A stretch of DNA of 49,713 nt from JBAZQS01 sp041645075 (GTDB lineage: Bacteria; Patescibacteriota; Patescibacteriia; 2-01-FULL-39-33), in contig JBAZQS010000005.1 of NCBI GenBank assembly GCA_041645075.1, positions 1 through 49,713 of the forward strand, written 5' to 3'. The notes below the pieces were generated by a model, which was not told the origin of the DNA, did no database searches, and saw nothing but the letters and a program-made list of their open reading frames with translations. The position numbers were made by a program, and so were the translations under genes. Below are positions 22,527 to 31,012 of the stretch, piece after piece (position 1 is the first letter of the stretch; every line of letters starts with the position of its first letter).

Positions 22527-24179
22527 ATGGCCATAAAAATTAAATTTTCCGCAATTAATAATTGGTTGGAGCGCAACAAAATAGCAGCATTCTTGTTGCT
22601 GTTTTTGATTTGTTTTGTCTATTTTTCCTGGATTCAGGATTCGCCGTATTTCCGCGACCCGGATTCTTTTTATCATATTAAGATGGCCCAGCTCATAAAC
22701 GAAAAAGGTATTGTTTATGATTTTCCTTATCTAAACTTTACTATTTTAAAAGACGGCTACATTGACCATCATTTTTTATATCATTTGTATTTGGCGCCCT
22801 TCGTCCGATGGCTACCGCCCATTGTAGGCGCCAAGTTTGCCCACATTATTTTAGATTCTTTGGTGATTATAACCTTCTTTTTTTTATTAAATCGGCTCAA
22901 AGTAAAAGGCGCTTTCTGGTATAATTTTTTACTTTTATTCAGTGAGTCGTTTATGTTTCGTTTGGGCTTGATTAAAGCCCAGCCCCTGTCGCTAATAATT
23001 GTATTTTTAAGTGTTTTTTTTATTATGCGGCAAAAATATTGGCCTTTATTTTTTTTGGCCTTTATTTATGTCTGGACTTATGACGGCTGGTTTTTATTGC
23101 TTATCTTGGCGGTGGTTCATATGTTGGTCAATAGTTTTGACTCAGCTTTACTGGGCGGTGATAATTTTATTAACAAGATGAAAATTTGTTTTAGTTCCCG
23201 CCGGCAGAGAGTTAAATTAGTTTTAGTCAAATTTTTTAAAGTCCTGATTAGCAAAAACAATCTCAAGCTTTTTTCAAGCGTGTTTTTTGGCCTGGTTTTG
23301 GGTGTTATTGTCAATCCGTATTTCCCTAAGAATCTAGGTTTTTATTGGATTCATATTGTGCAAATCGGGTTGCTAAATTTTCAAAATAAAATCGGCGTGG
23401 GCGCCGAGTGGTATCCTTATGATGCTTTTAAATTCATCCAAAATACCTATTTGCCCTTGATTTTAGTGATCGGCGCTTTGATTTTATTTTTCAGTTATTA
23501 TAAAAGTTTTAAGGTGGTGGTGAAATATATATTTTTTCTTTTTATTTTATTTTTAATCGCGACCATAAAAGCGCGACGGAATATTGAGTATTTGGTTCCT
23601 TTTATGGTTATTTTTTCCGCCTTAGTTTATAGCGGGGTTATGGAATTTAAAAAGGCCCGGACGGAATTAAAACATTTAAAGGAAATACTCGGCAAAATAT
23701 TGTTCAGCAATCGTTGGATACAGCTTTTTATCACCGCGATTTTGGTTAGTGTTTTTATTGTTCTGGCTTATTACTTGCCCCTTAAGTCGAAGGACAATTT
23801 ATCGCAAGGCCTTCATTATAATTATCTTAAAAACGCTTCTGATTTTTTGCTCAAAAACTCTAATCAGGGCGACCTTGTTTTTAATAGCGATTGGGATATT
23901 TTCCCGGAACTTTTTTATCATAACAGCCAGAATTATTATATTGTCGGCTTGGACGCGACTTTTATGTATTTGTATGATAAGGGGCTTTATCAGAAGTGGT
24001 GGGACATCACCTTAGGGAAAAGAAGCGACGAGGCCTATTTAATTATTAAAAATGATTTTAAGGCCAAGTATGTTTTAGTCACGCCCGCTCATAAAGAAAT
24101 GATTGAAATGCTTAATAATAACTTTCATTTTTTGAAAGTATACGGCGATGACGACGCTATAATTTATAAAGTTTTATGA
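22527..24179 (+). CDS. STT3-like multi-pass membrane glycosyltransferase
   Basis: About 11-12 hydrophobic segments fill residues 18-430, followed by a soluble C-terminal region. The first extracytoplasmic loop holds the acidic motif FRDPDSFYHIKMAQLI, like the DxD-type catalytic loop of STT3/AglB/PglB oligosaccharyltransferases; YDGWF and NPYFP motifs follow. The tail has FNSDWDIFPELFYH, reminiscent of the WWDxG acceptor-binding block but altered. Probable role: transfer of lipid-linked sugars to surface proteins. Overlaps the next gene by four bases (ATGA). The exact family (STT3 versus other GT-C) is uncertain. Confidence 0.7.
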   Translation: MAIKIKFSAINNWLERNKIAAFLLLFLICFVYFSWIQDSPYFRDPDSFYHIKMAQLINEKGIVYDFPYLNFTILKDGYIDHHFLYHLYLAPFVRWLPPIVGAKFAHIILDSLVIITFFFLLNRLKVKGAFWYNFLLLFSESFMFRLGLIKAQPLSLIIVFLSVFFIMRQKYWPLFFLAFIYVWTYDGWFLLLILAVVHMLVNSFDSALLGGDNFINKMKICFSSRRQRVKLVLVKFFKVLISKNNLKLFSSVFFGLVLGVIVNPYFPKNLGFYWIHIVQIGLLNFQNKIGVGAEWYPYDAFKFIQNTYLPLILVIGALILFFSYYKSFKVVVKYIFFLFILFLIATIKARRNIEYLVPFMVIFSALVYSGVMEFKKARTELKHLKEILGKILFSNRWIQLFITAILVSVFIVLAYYLPLKSKDNLSQGLHYNYLKNASDFLLKNSNQGDLVFNSDWDIFPELFYHNSQNYYIVGLDATFMYLYDKGLYQKWWDITLGKRSDEAYLIIKNDFKAKYVLVTPAHKEMIEMLNNNFHFLKVYGDDDAIIYKVL

Positions 24180-25798
24180 AAATAGAAAAGTTATTTAATA
24201 GCCGAAGAAAACTGGTTATTATTTTTATATTAATTTTATTTATCGGGCTTGTTTTGCGGATAACCAACATTAGCAACGAGGAGTATTGGGTTGATGAAGT
24301 GGTCTCAATGGAAATTTCTCGATACAGTGATTCCTTAGCGCACCTTACGGCATTTATCCAGCAAGGCGAATATCATCCCCCGCTCTATTATTATGCGATG
24401 TTTTTTTGGACCAGGGCCCTTGGCACTGAGCCGCTGAGCACCAGATCTTTTTCGGTCATATTCGGCATAGCATCGCTTATTTTATTTTATTTTTTTGTAA
24501 AAAAAGTATTTAGTTATTTGCCGCCTAAAACTTCGGTGAAAATCGCACTGCTCGCCATGACTTTTTTGGCGGTAAATCCTTTGCACATTGAATTTAGCAA
24601 AGAAGCCAGACCTTATACTTTTTTCACTTTTTTTGGGCTTTTGTCTTGTTATTTTTTGCTTTTTCTTTTGGAAAAAAGAAAATGGTATTTTTGGCTCGGC
24701 TTAATTGCCAGTAATATCATCGGCCTTTATATCCATTATTCATATTTTTTCATTGTGGCCGTCCAGGGCGTGTTTTTAACTGTGGTCTGGCTTTTTCAAA
24801 AATATCGCCCCGGTTCGTTCGGCGTCAAGTTTTCCCTTAAAGAGTTATTTTATTTTTTTTTGGCGACAATCACGGGGTTTTCTTTGTGGCTGCCCACGGT
24901 AATTAATAGATTTTTTGAAAGTCAGACCGAAATTTATGGCGCGAGAATGGCATTTGGCAGTGGTTATGATTTTTTTTGGCTTGAGCGCGTCACGGAAAAT
25001 TTGTTATGGTTAGAAAAGTATTATCTTTCTGGTAAAAGTGGGCCAGTTATTATTTTTTTTGCCGAAGCGGCTATCGTCGGCTTACTCATTTATTTGTTTA
25101 AAGTTTTAAAAAATCAAATTAGAAAAGAATCACTCTGGCGCTTTATGTTCTTATCGATTTTGTTTGGAGGTGTTTTATTTTTTTATTTTGCCAGTAATTT
25201 AAGTATCCAATATACGCCGATTGTTTCGCGCCATATTTTATTTGCGGTTTTCCCGCTTTTGGCCTTGGTTAGTTATGCCATTTATACCTTAAAAAATTAT
25301 AGTTTTAGATTTTTTTTAACCATTTTTATTTTAATAAGTTTCGTCGTGGTTTTACCACAGGTGATAAATAGTGATTCCAATTGGAATAAGGAGTATCGGG
25401 TTAAAGAACTCGCTCAATATATCCGAAACAGCGAACAGCCAAATGACCTAATTGTATTCAATGATTTTCGGAGAGTTTTGTTTAATTATTATTATCAGGG
25501 TAAAATAACCGTAAGCGATTTTTTTCCTTATAAAAATTTTGAAAAAAGCTATGAGTTGAGTAACTACGCCACAAATTCGCTGGAAAATAAATTTAGCGCC
25601 CACATTATAACATTTGAAAACAATAATCCAATTCATGTCCAGTATTTGGATAAATTGACGCAAGGCCATAATCGCGTTTGGGTTTTATTGGGCGACCAAG
25701 GTATGAGACAATATTTTATAAACCATAATTGGCTGATTCAGCCGTTAAATTATAATGTGGAAAATATTTTTCAGCCAGTTTTATTTGTTAAAAGATAA
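24176..25798 (+). CDS. GT-C glycosyltransferase (ArnT/PMT-like)
   Basis: Multi-pass membrane enzyme (540 aa, about 11 helices) using a polyprenyl-phosphate sugar donor. Diagnostic: the first loop acidic pair in EEYWVDEVVSMEIS and EYHPPLYYYAMFFW, as in ArnT and PMT families, followed by STRSFSVIFG and FSKEARPYTFF. The C-terminal ~120 residues are soluble and outside. Translation is coupled to the upstream STT3-like gene. It probably uses the polyprenyl-phosphate hexose made by the DPM1-like enzyme encoded next. Confidence 0.82.
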   Translation: MKIEKLFNSRRKLVIIFILILFIGLVLRITNISNEEYWVDEVVSMEISRYSDSLAHLTAFIQQGEYHPPLYYYAMFFWTRALGTEPLSTRSFSVIFGIASLILFYFFVKKVFSYLPPKTSVKIALLAMTFLAVNPLHIEFSKEARPYTFFTFFGLLSCYFLLFLLEKRKWYFWLGLIASNIIGLYIHYSYFFIVAVQGVFLTVVWLFQKYRPGSFGVKFSLKELFYFFLATITGFSLWLPTVINRFFESQTEIYGARMAFGSGYDFFWLERVTENLLWLEKYYLSGKSGPVIIFFAEAAIVGLLIYLFKVLKNQIRKESLWRFMFLSILFGGVLFFYFASNLSIQYTPIVSRHILFAVFPLLALVSYAIYTLKNYSFRFFLTIFILISFVVVLPQVINSDSNWNKEYRVKELAQYIRNSEQPNDLIVFNDFRRVLFNYYYQGKITVSDFFPYKNFEKSYELSNYATNSLENKFSAHIITFENNNPIHVQYLDKLTQGHNRVWVLLGDQGMRQYFINHNWLIQPLNYNVENIFQPVLFVKR

Positions 25799-25806
25799 AT
25801 TGTGAT

Positions 25807-26529
25807 ATGAAAATTTTAATTGTTTTGCCGGTTTATAATGAACAGTTGATTATTGAAAAAAGCGCGCTTAAGGTGTGGGAGTTTTGCCGGCGCGATTTGA
25901 GCGGTTATGATTGCAAAATAGTTATTGCCGACAATAATTCTAATGACCAGACCGGAATTATCGGCCGCGAGCTGGCGCAAAAATATCCGGCCGTGGATTA
26001 TTTTTTTACCAAACAGCCGGGCAAGGGCGTGGCTTGGCGTACGGCGTTCCAAAATTATGAGGCCGATATTTATATCGTGATGGACGCGGATTTAGCGGTT
26101 GATTTGCCGGCCGTTAATTTATTAATTGAGGGAATCAAGGGTGGCGCCGATTTAGCGCTTGGTTCAAGGTATTTAAAGGGCTCAGTAGTGGTTCGGCCGT
26201 TTTTTAGAGATATGACTTCAATTGCTTATCGTTTATTAGTTAGATTGATATTAGGGACTAAAATTACCGATTTCCAGTGCGGCTTTAAAGCGATTAATAA
26301 TCAAGTGAAAAATAATGTTTTATCAAAAACAAAAGACGATGGCTTTTTTTTGGATACGGAAATTACCATTCTATCGGAAAAATGGGGGTATAAGGTAAAA
26401 GAAGTGCCGGTGAACTGGTCTGAATACCGGAATTTAAACCGGAAGAGCACGGTAAAAATTTTTAAGACCACGGTGGATTACTTAATTAAAATTTGGGGGC
26501 TGAAAAGGAGAACGAAAATTGGGGGTTGA
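25807..26529 (+). CDS. DPM1-like polyprenyl-phosphate glycosyltransferase (GT2)
   Basis: Cytosolic-face GT-A enzyme transferring mannose or glucose from a nucleotide sugar to polyprenyl phosphate. MKILIVLPVYNEQLIIEKS and IADNNSNDQTG form the nucleotide-binding part, IVMDADLAVDLPAV the metal-binding DxD motif, and DFQCGFKAIN with LDTEITILSE the acceptor region. It is 240 aa without C-terminal membrane helices, so it resembles soluble DPM1. The stop codon overlaps the -35 of the next gene's promoter, ending the operon. Confidence 0.9.
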   Translation: MKILIVLPVYNEQLIIEKSALKVWEFCRRDLSGYDCKIVIADNNSNDQTGIIGRELAQKYPAVDYFFTKQPGKGVAWRTAFQNYEADIYIVMDADLAVDLPAVNLLIEGIKGGADLALGSRYLKGSVVVRPFFRDMTSIAYRLLVRLILGTKITDFQCGFKAINNQVKNNVLSKTKDDGFFLDTEITILSEKWGYKVKEVPVNWSEYRNLNRKSTVKIFKTTVDYLIKIWGLKRRTKIGG

Positions 26530-26554
26530 CAAAATTAAATAGTTATGATATAAA
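26526..26554 (+). promoter_or_regulatory. Consensus promoter of the 218-aa lipoprotein
   Basis: TTGACA (26526-26531), 17 bp, TATAAA (26549-26554). It overlaps the stop codon of the preceding glycosyltransferase gene. Confidence 0.85.
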
Positions 26555-26623
26555 AAGTTAAGTTGGCTATATTAAATAGTCAATTTAAAAAATTCGTACA
26601 TTTTATTAAAGGAGGGAATTAAA

Positions 26624-27280
26624 ATGAAAACAATGGCCTTAATGTGTCTGGCATTGTTGGTAATTGCCTGTGTCGGCACGGGCAATCAATTCCAATCCAG
26701 CTCGGGCTGGCTGACTTCTCCCAAGGAGACGCTGGCTTATGGCGACCCATCGGGCCGTGTTGACCCGGGGCAGGTGGCTTTTCGGCATGGGGCGCGCTTG
26801 GATGAAACCGCTGGTGTTCTTTCGGCGGCAACCATTGCCGACCCCAAAGCCAGAGAAAAGGCCACCAATGCCATCACCGAAATTTCCAAAGACAGAAATC
26901 GGTGGGGCTATAACTGGGGCGGCGGCGCGGGTGGCTACAGTTTCGGTTATGGCGGCGCTCGGGAAAATATCCTTCAACGGGGCGCGGTTGTAAATCGTTC
27001 CGACTATCCCGTAAGAGTGGATTTTGCGCCGACCATGACTTATGGCGCGGTCGGTCCCGAACCGTCCGGAAAACCACAGTCAATTATGGTAATGGCCAGG
27101 AATTACGAAATCGTGACTTTGCCGCCCGGCGAGTATCGGTTTACCGCCTATAATCAAAAAGGCAAGGTTATTGCGGATGAGCGCGACAAGGAGATTGACT
27201 GGGTGCGCGGCAATTCGGAATTCAGAGTGCCTGACACCAGTGATATTATTGCCATGGACTGGCTCTTCTTCGTTGATTGA
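26624..27280 (+). CDS. Putative secreted lipoprotein, unknown function
   Basis: No family recognised. MKTMALMCLALLVIACVGTG reads as a lipoprotein signal with lipobox LVIAC, Cys16 being the predicted lipidation site. The mature part has a Gly/Tyr/Trp-rich patch (WGYNWGGGAGGYSFGYGG, about residues 91-108), followed by a beta domain with PVRVDFAPTMTYGAV and EIVTLPPGEYRFTAYNQKGKVI. The latter resembles small beta-sandwich surface proteins. It has AGGAGGG 7 bases before the ATG, a consensus promoter and its own terminator, and is more GC-rich than the neighbours. Probably abundant on the surface. Confidence 0.75.
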   Translation: MKTMALMCLALLVIACVGTGNQFQSSSGWLTSPKETLAYGDPSGRVDPGQVAFRHGARLDETAGVLSAATIADPKAREKATNAITEISKDRNRWGYNWGGGAGGYSFGYGGARENILQRGAVVNRSDYPVRVDFAPTMTYGAVGPEPSGKPQSIMVMARNYEIVTLPPGEYRFTAYNQKGKVIADERDKEIDWVRGNSEFRVPDTSDIIAMDWLFFVD

Positions 27281-27306
27281 AAGTTAATTAAAATAAAACC
27301 AAAATA

Positions 27307-27341
27307 AAGGCGCCAACTCTTTTCGGAGTCAGCGCCTTTTT
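27307..27341. terminator. Terminator of the lipoprotein gene
   Basis: AAGGCGC-CA-ACTC pairs with GAGT-CA-GCGCCTT, then five T. T-rich sequence on the minus strand may also serve the convergent pilin-like gene. Confidence 0.88.
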
Positions 27342-27353
27342 AAATTCCCATAA

Positions 27354-27791
27354 TTATCTTGTTGCTGATCCGCTCGTTGTTGTACCAACAGCCGTTTGTA
27401 CTTTAGTTATCACAAAGGCCGTGATGGCATAAGCCACTAAAATTATTATTATGCCGATAACCGCGCTTTTCAGGATTTCTTTGGCATTATCCACTTTTTT
27501 TGCATCGCCCGCGGCCGTCATCCAAAGGAAGCCGCCGTAGATAATCAAGACAACCATGACAATTCCCATAAATCCCAAAAAGACCTTCACAATGGCGCCG
27601 ATTATTAATTTTAAATCAGTTCCTTTTCCCGTGCCCAAGCCGGTTTTATTTAAGTTATCCAAGATATTGGTATTATCTGTCGCCGCCATAGCTAACACCG
27701 GAACCGAAAGCAATATTAATAAAAACAAGAAACAGGCGCATTTTTTAAGAAACAATCGGTTATTTTGCGCTAGTTTAATTGGGCTTTTCAT
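27354..27791 (-). CDS. T4SS-pilin-like two-helix membrane protein A
   Basis: A signal-type N-terminus (CACFLFLLILLSVPVLAMAA, residues ~19-38) precedes a short linker and two hydrophobic helices (~65-90 and ~110-132). Between them is the conserved block GGFLWMTAAGDAKKVDNAKEIL seen in all four paralogs here. This pattern matches the 'type IV secretion system pilin' family common in Patescibacteria genomes (VirB2/TrbC-like topology). The real function is unproven. It lies 12 bp after the paralog at 27804. Confidence 0.8.
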   Translation of the reverse strand: MKSPIKLAQNNRLFLKKCACFLFLLILLSVPVLAMAATDNTNILDNLNKTGLGTGKGTDLKLIIGAIVKVFLGFMGIVMVVLIIYGGFLWMTAAGDAKKVDNAKEILKSAVIGIIIILVAYAITAFVITKVQTAVGTTTSGSATR

Positions 27792-27803
27792 ATGAATTTT
27801 AAT

Positions 27804-28163
27804 TTAAGTTGTTTGAGTGAATTGCTGCAAGTCAGTCACCACCGTAAAAGTAATAATATAGGCGGTTAAAGTAATAATCAAGCCGATAATTGAAGCCATC
27901 AAAATACCTTTTGCCTTGTCTATTTTGGCCGAGTCGCCATTAGCCGTCATCCAGGTAAAACCGCCGTAAATAATAAGAATAATCAAGACAATTCCCAATG
28001 TGCCCAAAACATATTGGATAAAAGAGCCGAGATAAATATAGATTTCCGCCCGGCTTTCTAAAGGCGTTCCTTTGACCGCCTGATCCAACTTATTGTCCGC
28101 CTTGGCAATAATGGGCGCGATTAGAAGATAAAGGGGTGTCATTAAAAGAATAAATTTTTTCAT
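27804..28163 (-). CDS. T4SS-pilin-like two-helix membrane protein B
   Basis: 119 aa with a signal peptide (FILLMTPLYLLIAPIIAKA) and two helices around YGGFTWMTANGDSAKIDKAK. It is the shortest paralog, with only ~25 residues between signal cleavage and the first helix. Shares a transcript with paralog A (12-bp gap). Same family reasoning as its neighbours; the divergent external loops suggest different partners or subunits. Confidence 0.8.
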   Translation of the reverse strand: MKKFILLMTPLYLLIAPIIAKADNKLDQAVKGTPLESRAEIYIYLGSFIQYVLGTLGIVLIILIIYGGFTWMTANGDSAKIDKAKGILMASIIGLIITLTAYIITFTVVTDLQQFTQTT

Positions 28164-28246
28164 TTTATATTTTTGGCCTCATTACCTTAGATAACCCCCC
28201 AATAGCTTTAAAGATAGAAAATTATCTCAAAAAACGAGGCGCGTAT

Positions 28247-28276
28247 TTTAGGGGGGGCCATAAGCCCCCCTTAAAA
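28247..28276 (-). terminator. GC-rich hairpin after paralog C
   Basis: TTTTA-GGGGGGC, loop CATAA, GCCCCCC-TTAAAA: an unusually G-rich stem just after the stop of the gene at 28283-28687. It separates paralog C from B. It could be an intrinsic terminator, though the T run is short. Confidence 0.65.
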
Positions 28277-28282
28277 TGAAGA

Positions 28283-28687
28283 TTAATTACTTACATCAGG
28301 TAAGCCGGTGGCGTTGCCAATATTGGTAATAACAAATGCGGCAATCGCATAGGCCGCCAAAATAATAATAATGCCGACAATACCAGCGATAATCAATTTT
28401 TTTGCCGTTTCTGTTTTTGTCTCATCGCCCATGGCCGTCATCCAGATAAAGCCGCCCCACAGAATAATTATAACCGCCAAAAGACCAAGAAACCCTAAAA
28501 TGACTTTGATAATAGCATTAACTGTATCTTTTAACGGCGCATCGCCTAAGCCGATGTTCCCTGCCGCATTCAAGTCAAAAAGGTTTTCGGCGGTTTGAGC
28601 GTTGGTGATTAATGGCAGAGCCATCAAGGACACGGTCATCACAATAACTAAGGTGGCTAAAATTCTTTTCATTCTCAATGTTTTCAT
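28283..28687 (-). CDS. T4SS-pilin-like two-helix membrane protein C
   Basis: 134 aa. Signal peptide (ILATLVIVMTVSLMALPLITNA), then LFDLNAAGNIGLGDAPLKDTV, a first helix (VNAIIKVILGFLGLLAVIII), the family block GGFIWMTAMGDETKTETAKK and a second helix. AGGGGGTG lies 6 bases before the ATG, a strong ribosome-binding site, suggesting this is the most highly translated paralog. It has its own terminator-like hairpin downstream and a ~130-bp gap upstream. Confidence 0.82.
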   Translation of the reverse strand: MKTLRMKRILATLVIVMTVSLMALPLITNAQTAENLFDLNAAGNIGLGDAPLKDTVNAIIKVILGFLGLLAVIIILWGGFIWMTAMGDETKTETAKKLIIAGIVGIIIILAAYAIAAFVITNIGNATGLPDVSN

Positions 28688-28819
28688 TTTTTCACCCCCT
28701 TTCTCTGGCTCGCGCTTATTTTAAACTTTAAAAATAATGCGATATTAAGGATTTAACTTAATTATATTATATAATATTTTTCGCTTTTAGCAAAATATCA
28801 TTTATCCCCCTTGCCGGCT

Positions 28820-29302
28820 TTATTTATTGGGAATAGCGCATTGACCCCATTGATTTAGTGATTTGCCGGTAAACCGATTATAAGTACTATCAACTCCCGG
28901 ACTGGTAATGCCGTAAAAAGAATAAATAATCGTATTAATCAGGGTCCAAGCCAGCATAATTATAAAAATGCCGATAACCGCGGCCACTAAAGCATCCTTG
29001 CCCCATTTAACGCGGGTTTCATTGCCGTAAGCCGTAATCATCACAAACCCGCCAAAAATAAACATTAAGATCAGGAACACGCCGCTTAAGCCGACTAAAA
29101 TATCGGCGGCTTTGACAAACATTTTAATAAAAGAGCATAGTCCGCAGGCGCCTTTTGCATACTGATTGCCGGCGCATTCTAACGGCACTAAGCCCTCCGG
29201 CACTTCGGCGGCCAAGACCGGAAACGCCAGAGAAAAAAAGAGGGAGATTATAAAAATTATAATAAGAGTATAAATTTTGTTCTTTCGGTTTAATCCAATC
29301 AT
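28820..29302 (-). CDS. T4SS-pilin-like membrane protein D with cysteine-rich loop
   Basis: 160 aa with signal peptide (IIFIISLFFSLAFPVLAAE) and two helices around FGGFVMITAYGNETRVKWGK. Unlike the others it has a cysteine-containing N-terminal loop (LECAGNQYAKGACGLCSF) and a longer C-terminal tail with another Cys, so disulfides are likely. It overlaps the solute-binding lipoprotein gene by four bases (ATGA), giving a two-gene operon. Confidence 0.78.
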   Translation of the reverse strand: MIGLNRKNKIYTLIIIFIISLFFSLAFPVLAAEVPEGLVPLECAGNQYAKGACGLCSFIKMFVKAADILVGLSGVFLILMFIFGGFVMITAYGNETRVKWGKDALVAAVIGIFIIMLAWTLINTIIYSFYGITSPGVDSTYNRFTGKSLNQWGQCAIPNK

Positions 29303-30675
29303 ATTGTTTGATTAACTTTTAAGATAGAGTTTCTTAGGATGTTTTCAAACTCCCGGTCATTGGTTGATTTTAACAATTGGCTGATCATGTCTTTAATTAT
29401 TTTTTCCATAGCCGGAAGGTCCCGGCCTTGATACCAATTTTGCGCCGTCAAAATTTGCGCCGCCGAAGCGTGTAAGGCCTCTACTTCAAGTTGGCCATTA
29501 ATCAATGATTTTAAAGCGGTCGGCCTCTGGGTTTTGCTTAAGAATTTTTCCACCTCGGGCTTGCCGGTGGCGAATAAAATAAAATCCCAGGCCTCATTTT
29601 GGTGGGTTGATTTTTTAGAGACGGTTTCCAGCCAGTAATTGGCATAATTAACCGGCGCGTCCGGATTGACTTGCGGGATGGGCGCGAGGCCTAAATTTAA
29701 TTTTGGCGCCCTGGATTTAATAATCGGCAAATAGTAATTATAACTGAAAACAAAGGCGACCCGTCCCGCCAAAAAGGCCTCTAATGAATTGGGCATCTCA
29801 CTATTCCAATTATAAACATTTTTAACCGGCGAGGCGAAATCAAGGTAAAATTTAATCGCTTCCACGCCCGGGTTATACCCGTCTTTATTGTTGCTCAAAA
29901 AAGTGGCATAGCCGTTGGCATCGGCCATTTCCGCGCCGTTTTGCATTATAAGAATGGACAATATATCAGCCACGTTATCAATATTATCGGCCGCGCCCAG
30001 GGCCGCGCCTGATTGGATTATTTTGCCCTTATCGTCAAATCGGGTTATTTTTTGGACCGCTTCCTGAAAATTCGTCCAATTGTTGGGCGGTTCGGTCACG
30101 CCCGCTTTATTAAGAATATCCTTATTATAATACATGATTAAAGTTTCCAAACTCAGGGGCAGGCCATAGACCCGGCCGTCAATAACGGCATTCTTATACA
30201 CCACATCGGCGAAATTTTCTTTTAATTGCCTTAAGGTCGGGCTGGGCTTGGTGAGCAATTCCGAAACCACCTCTTTTTTAATCGTCCCCCTTTCTTTTTG
30301 ATAAGCCAGGGTTATTTGGGGCGGCATGGGCACGATTTTTGCCTGGTATTTTTTTCGCCAACCTTCATTGATGGAAAAAATATCCGGTCCGCGGTCTTCG
30401 GCGAAAGCATTTACCAGTTCCTGCTCATATTCTTCGGCGCGGAATTTGCGGTAGTTGATTTTGATATTGGGATGGAGTTTTTGGTAATCGGCGATAATCT
30501 CATCAAAAGCATCGTTATCGTCCCAAACTCGCCAATAATTTAGAGTAATGGGCTTTAAATATTCTTGGACTTGCTGATTGGGATTCTTGCAGCCAAAGCC
30601 GGCGGTTAATAAAAAAGCAAAAATCAAGAAAAGATTTGCTATTTTAAATAATTTTTTGGCGGGGTTTTGTTTCAT
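29299..30675 (-). CDS. Extracellular solute-binding lipoprotein (family 1, sugar ABC type)
   Basis: 458 aa. Signal with lipobox LTAGFGC (Cys ~29) anchors it to the membrane. ITLNYWRVWDDNDAFDEIIADYQKLHPNI is the hallmark opening of family 1 solute-binding proteins, followed by PDIFSINEGW, VDGRVYGLPLSLETLIMYYNKDIL and F(L)AGRVAFVFSYNY. Ligand is probably a sugar or oligosaccharide. No permease or ATPase gene is adjacent; instead it is translationally coupled to pilin-like protein D. It may be scavenging DNA- or sugar-related compounds via another complex, but that is inference. Confidence 0.88.
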   Translation of the reverse strand: MKQNPAKKLFKIANLFLIFAFLLTAGFGCKNPNQQVQEYLKPITLNYWRVWDDNDAFDEIIADYQKLHPNIKINYRKFRAEEYEQELVNAFAEDRGPDIFSINEGWRKKYQAKIVPMPPQITLAYQKERGTIKKEVVSELLTKPSPTLRQLKENFADVVYKNAVIDGRVYGLPLSLETLIMYYNKDILNKAGVTEPPNNWTNFQEAVQKITRFDDKGKIIQSGAALGAADNIDNVADILSILIMQNGAEMADANGYATFLSNNKDGYNPGVEAIKFYLDFASPVKNVYNWNSEMPNSLEAFLAGRVAFVFSYNYYLPIIKSRAPKLNLGLAPIPQVNPDAPVNYANYWLETVSKKSTHQNEAWDFILFATGKPEVEKFLSKTQRPTALKSLINGQLEVEALHASAAQILTAQNWYQGRDLPAMEKIIKDMISQLLKSTNDREFENILRNSILKVNQTI

Positions 30676-30705
30676 ATTAACAATTTAACGATGATAAGTA
30701 TGTTT

Positions 30706-30753
30706 ATCCAGCGCTTTTGCGCAGGGGTAATATCCCGCAAAAAAGCGCTGGAT
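30706..30753. repeat. Two-level hairpin upstream of the solute-binding gene
   Basis: ATCCAGCGCTTTT and AAAAGCGCTGGAT (13-bp perfect inverted repeat) enclose a GGG/CCC inner hairpin. A second small hairpin, CCCGC-GTA-GCGGG, lies at 30794-30806. Both are in a ~330-bp stretch without an intact gene. Confidence 0.75.
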
Positions 30754-30850
30754 TTATTATTTTAATTATACAATATTTATTATAAAAAATAAACCCGCGT
30801 AGCGGGCGAGCCAACCACTTCATTTCCTAACTGGCGGTGGCGATGTCCGC

Positions 30851-31012
30851 AAGTTAGAACCAAAGTATCGAGCAAAACGGCTAACTATCTGGACTCTTGA
30901 TCCAATTATACAGGAATTAAGGGCTATGTTCAAAATTCACCCAGAATGGTTTGAGGTTCCGAAGCCAAAATCAGATAAAGGACAAAACGCGGTCGATTAT
31001 TCGATTAAATAA
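30851..31012 (+). pseudogene. Gene fragment at the left edge of the island
   Basis: A frame open from 30803 encodes KLEPKYRAKRLTIWTLDP, then IIQELRAMFKIHPEWFEVP, ending DYSIK and TAA. It looks protein-like but has no start codon with a ribosome-binding site (only an internal ATG giving 28 residues). It overlaps the DUF3800 gene end by 8 bp. No family recognised. Probably the remnant of a gene cut when the island inserted, or a degraded island gene. Confidence 0.35.
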
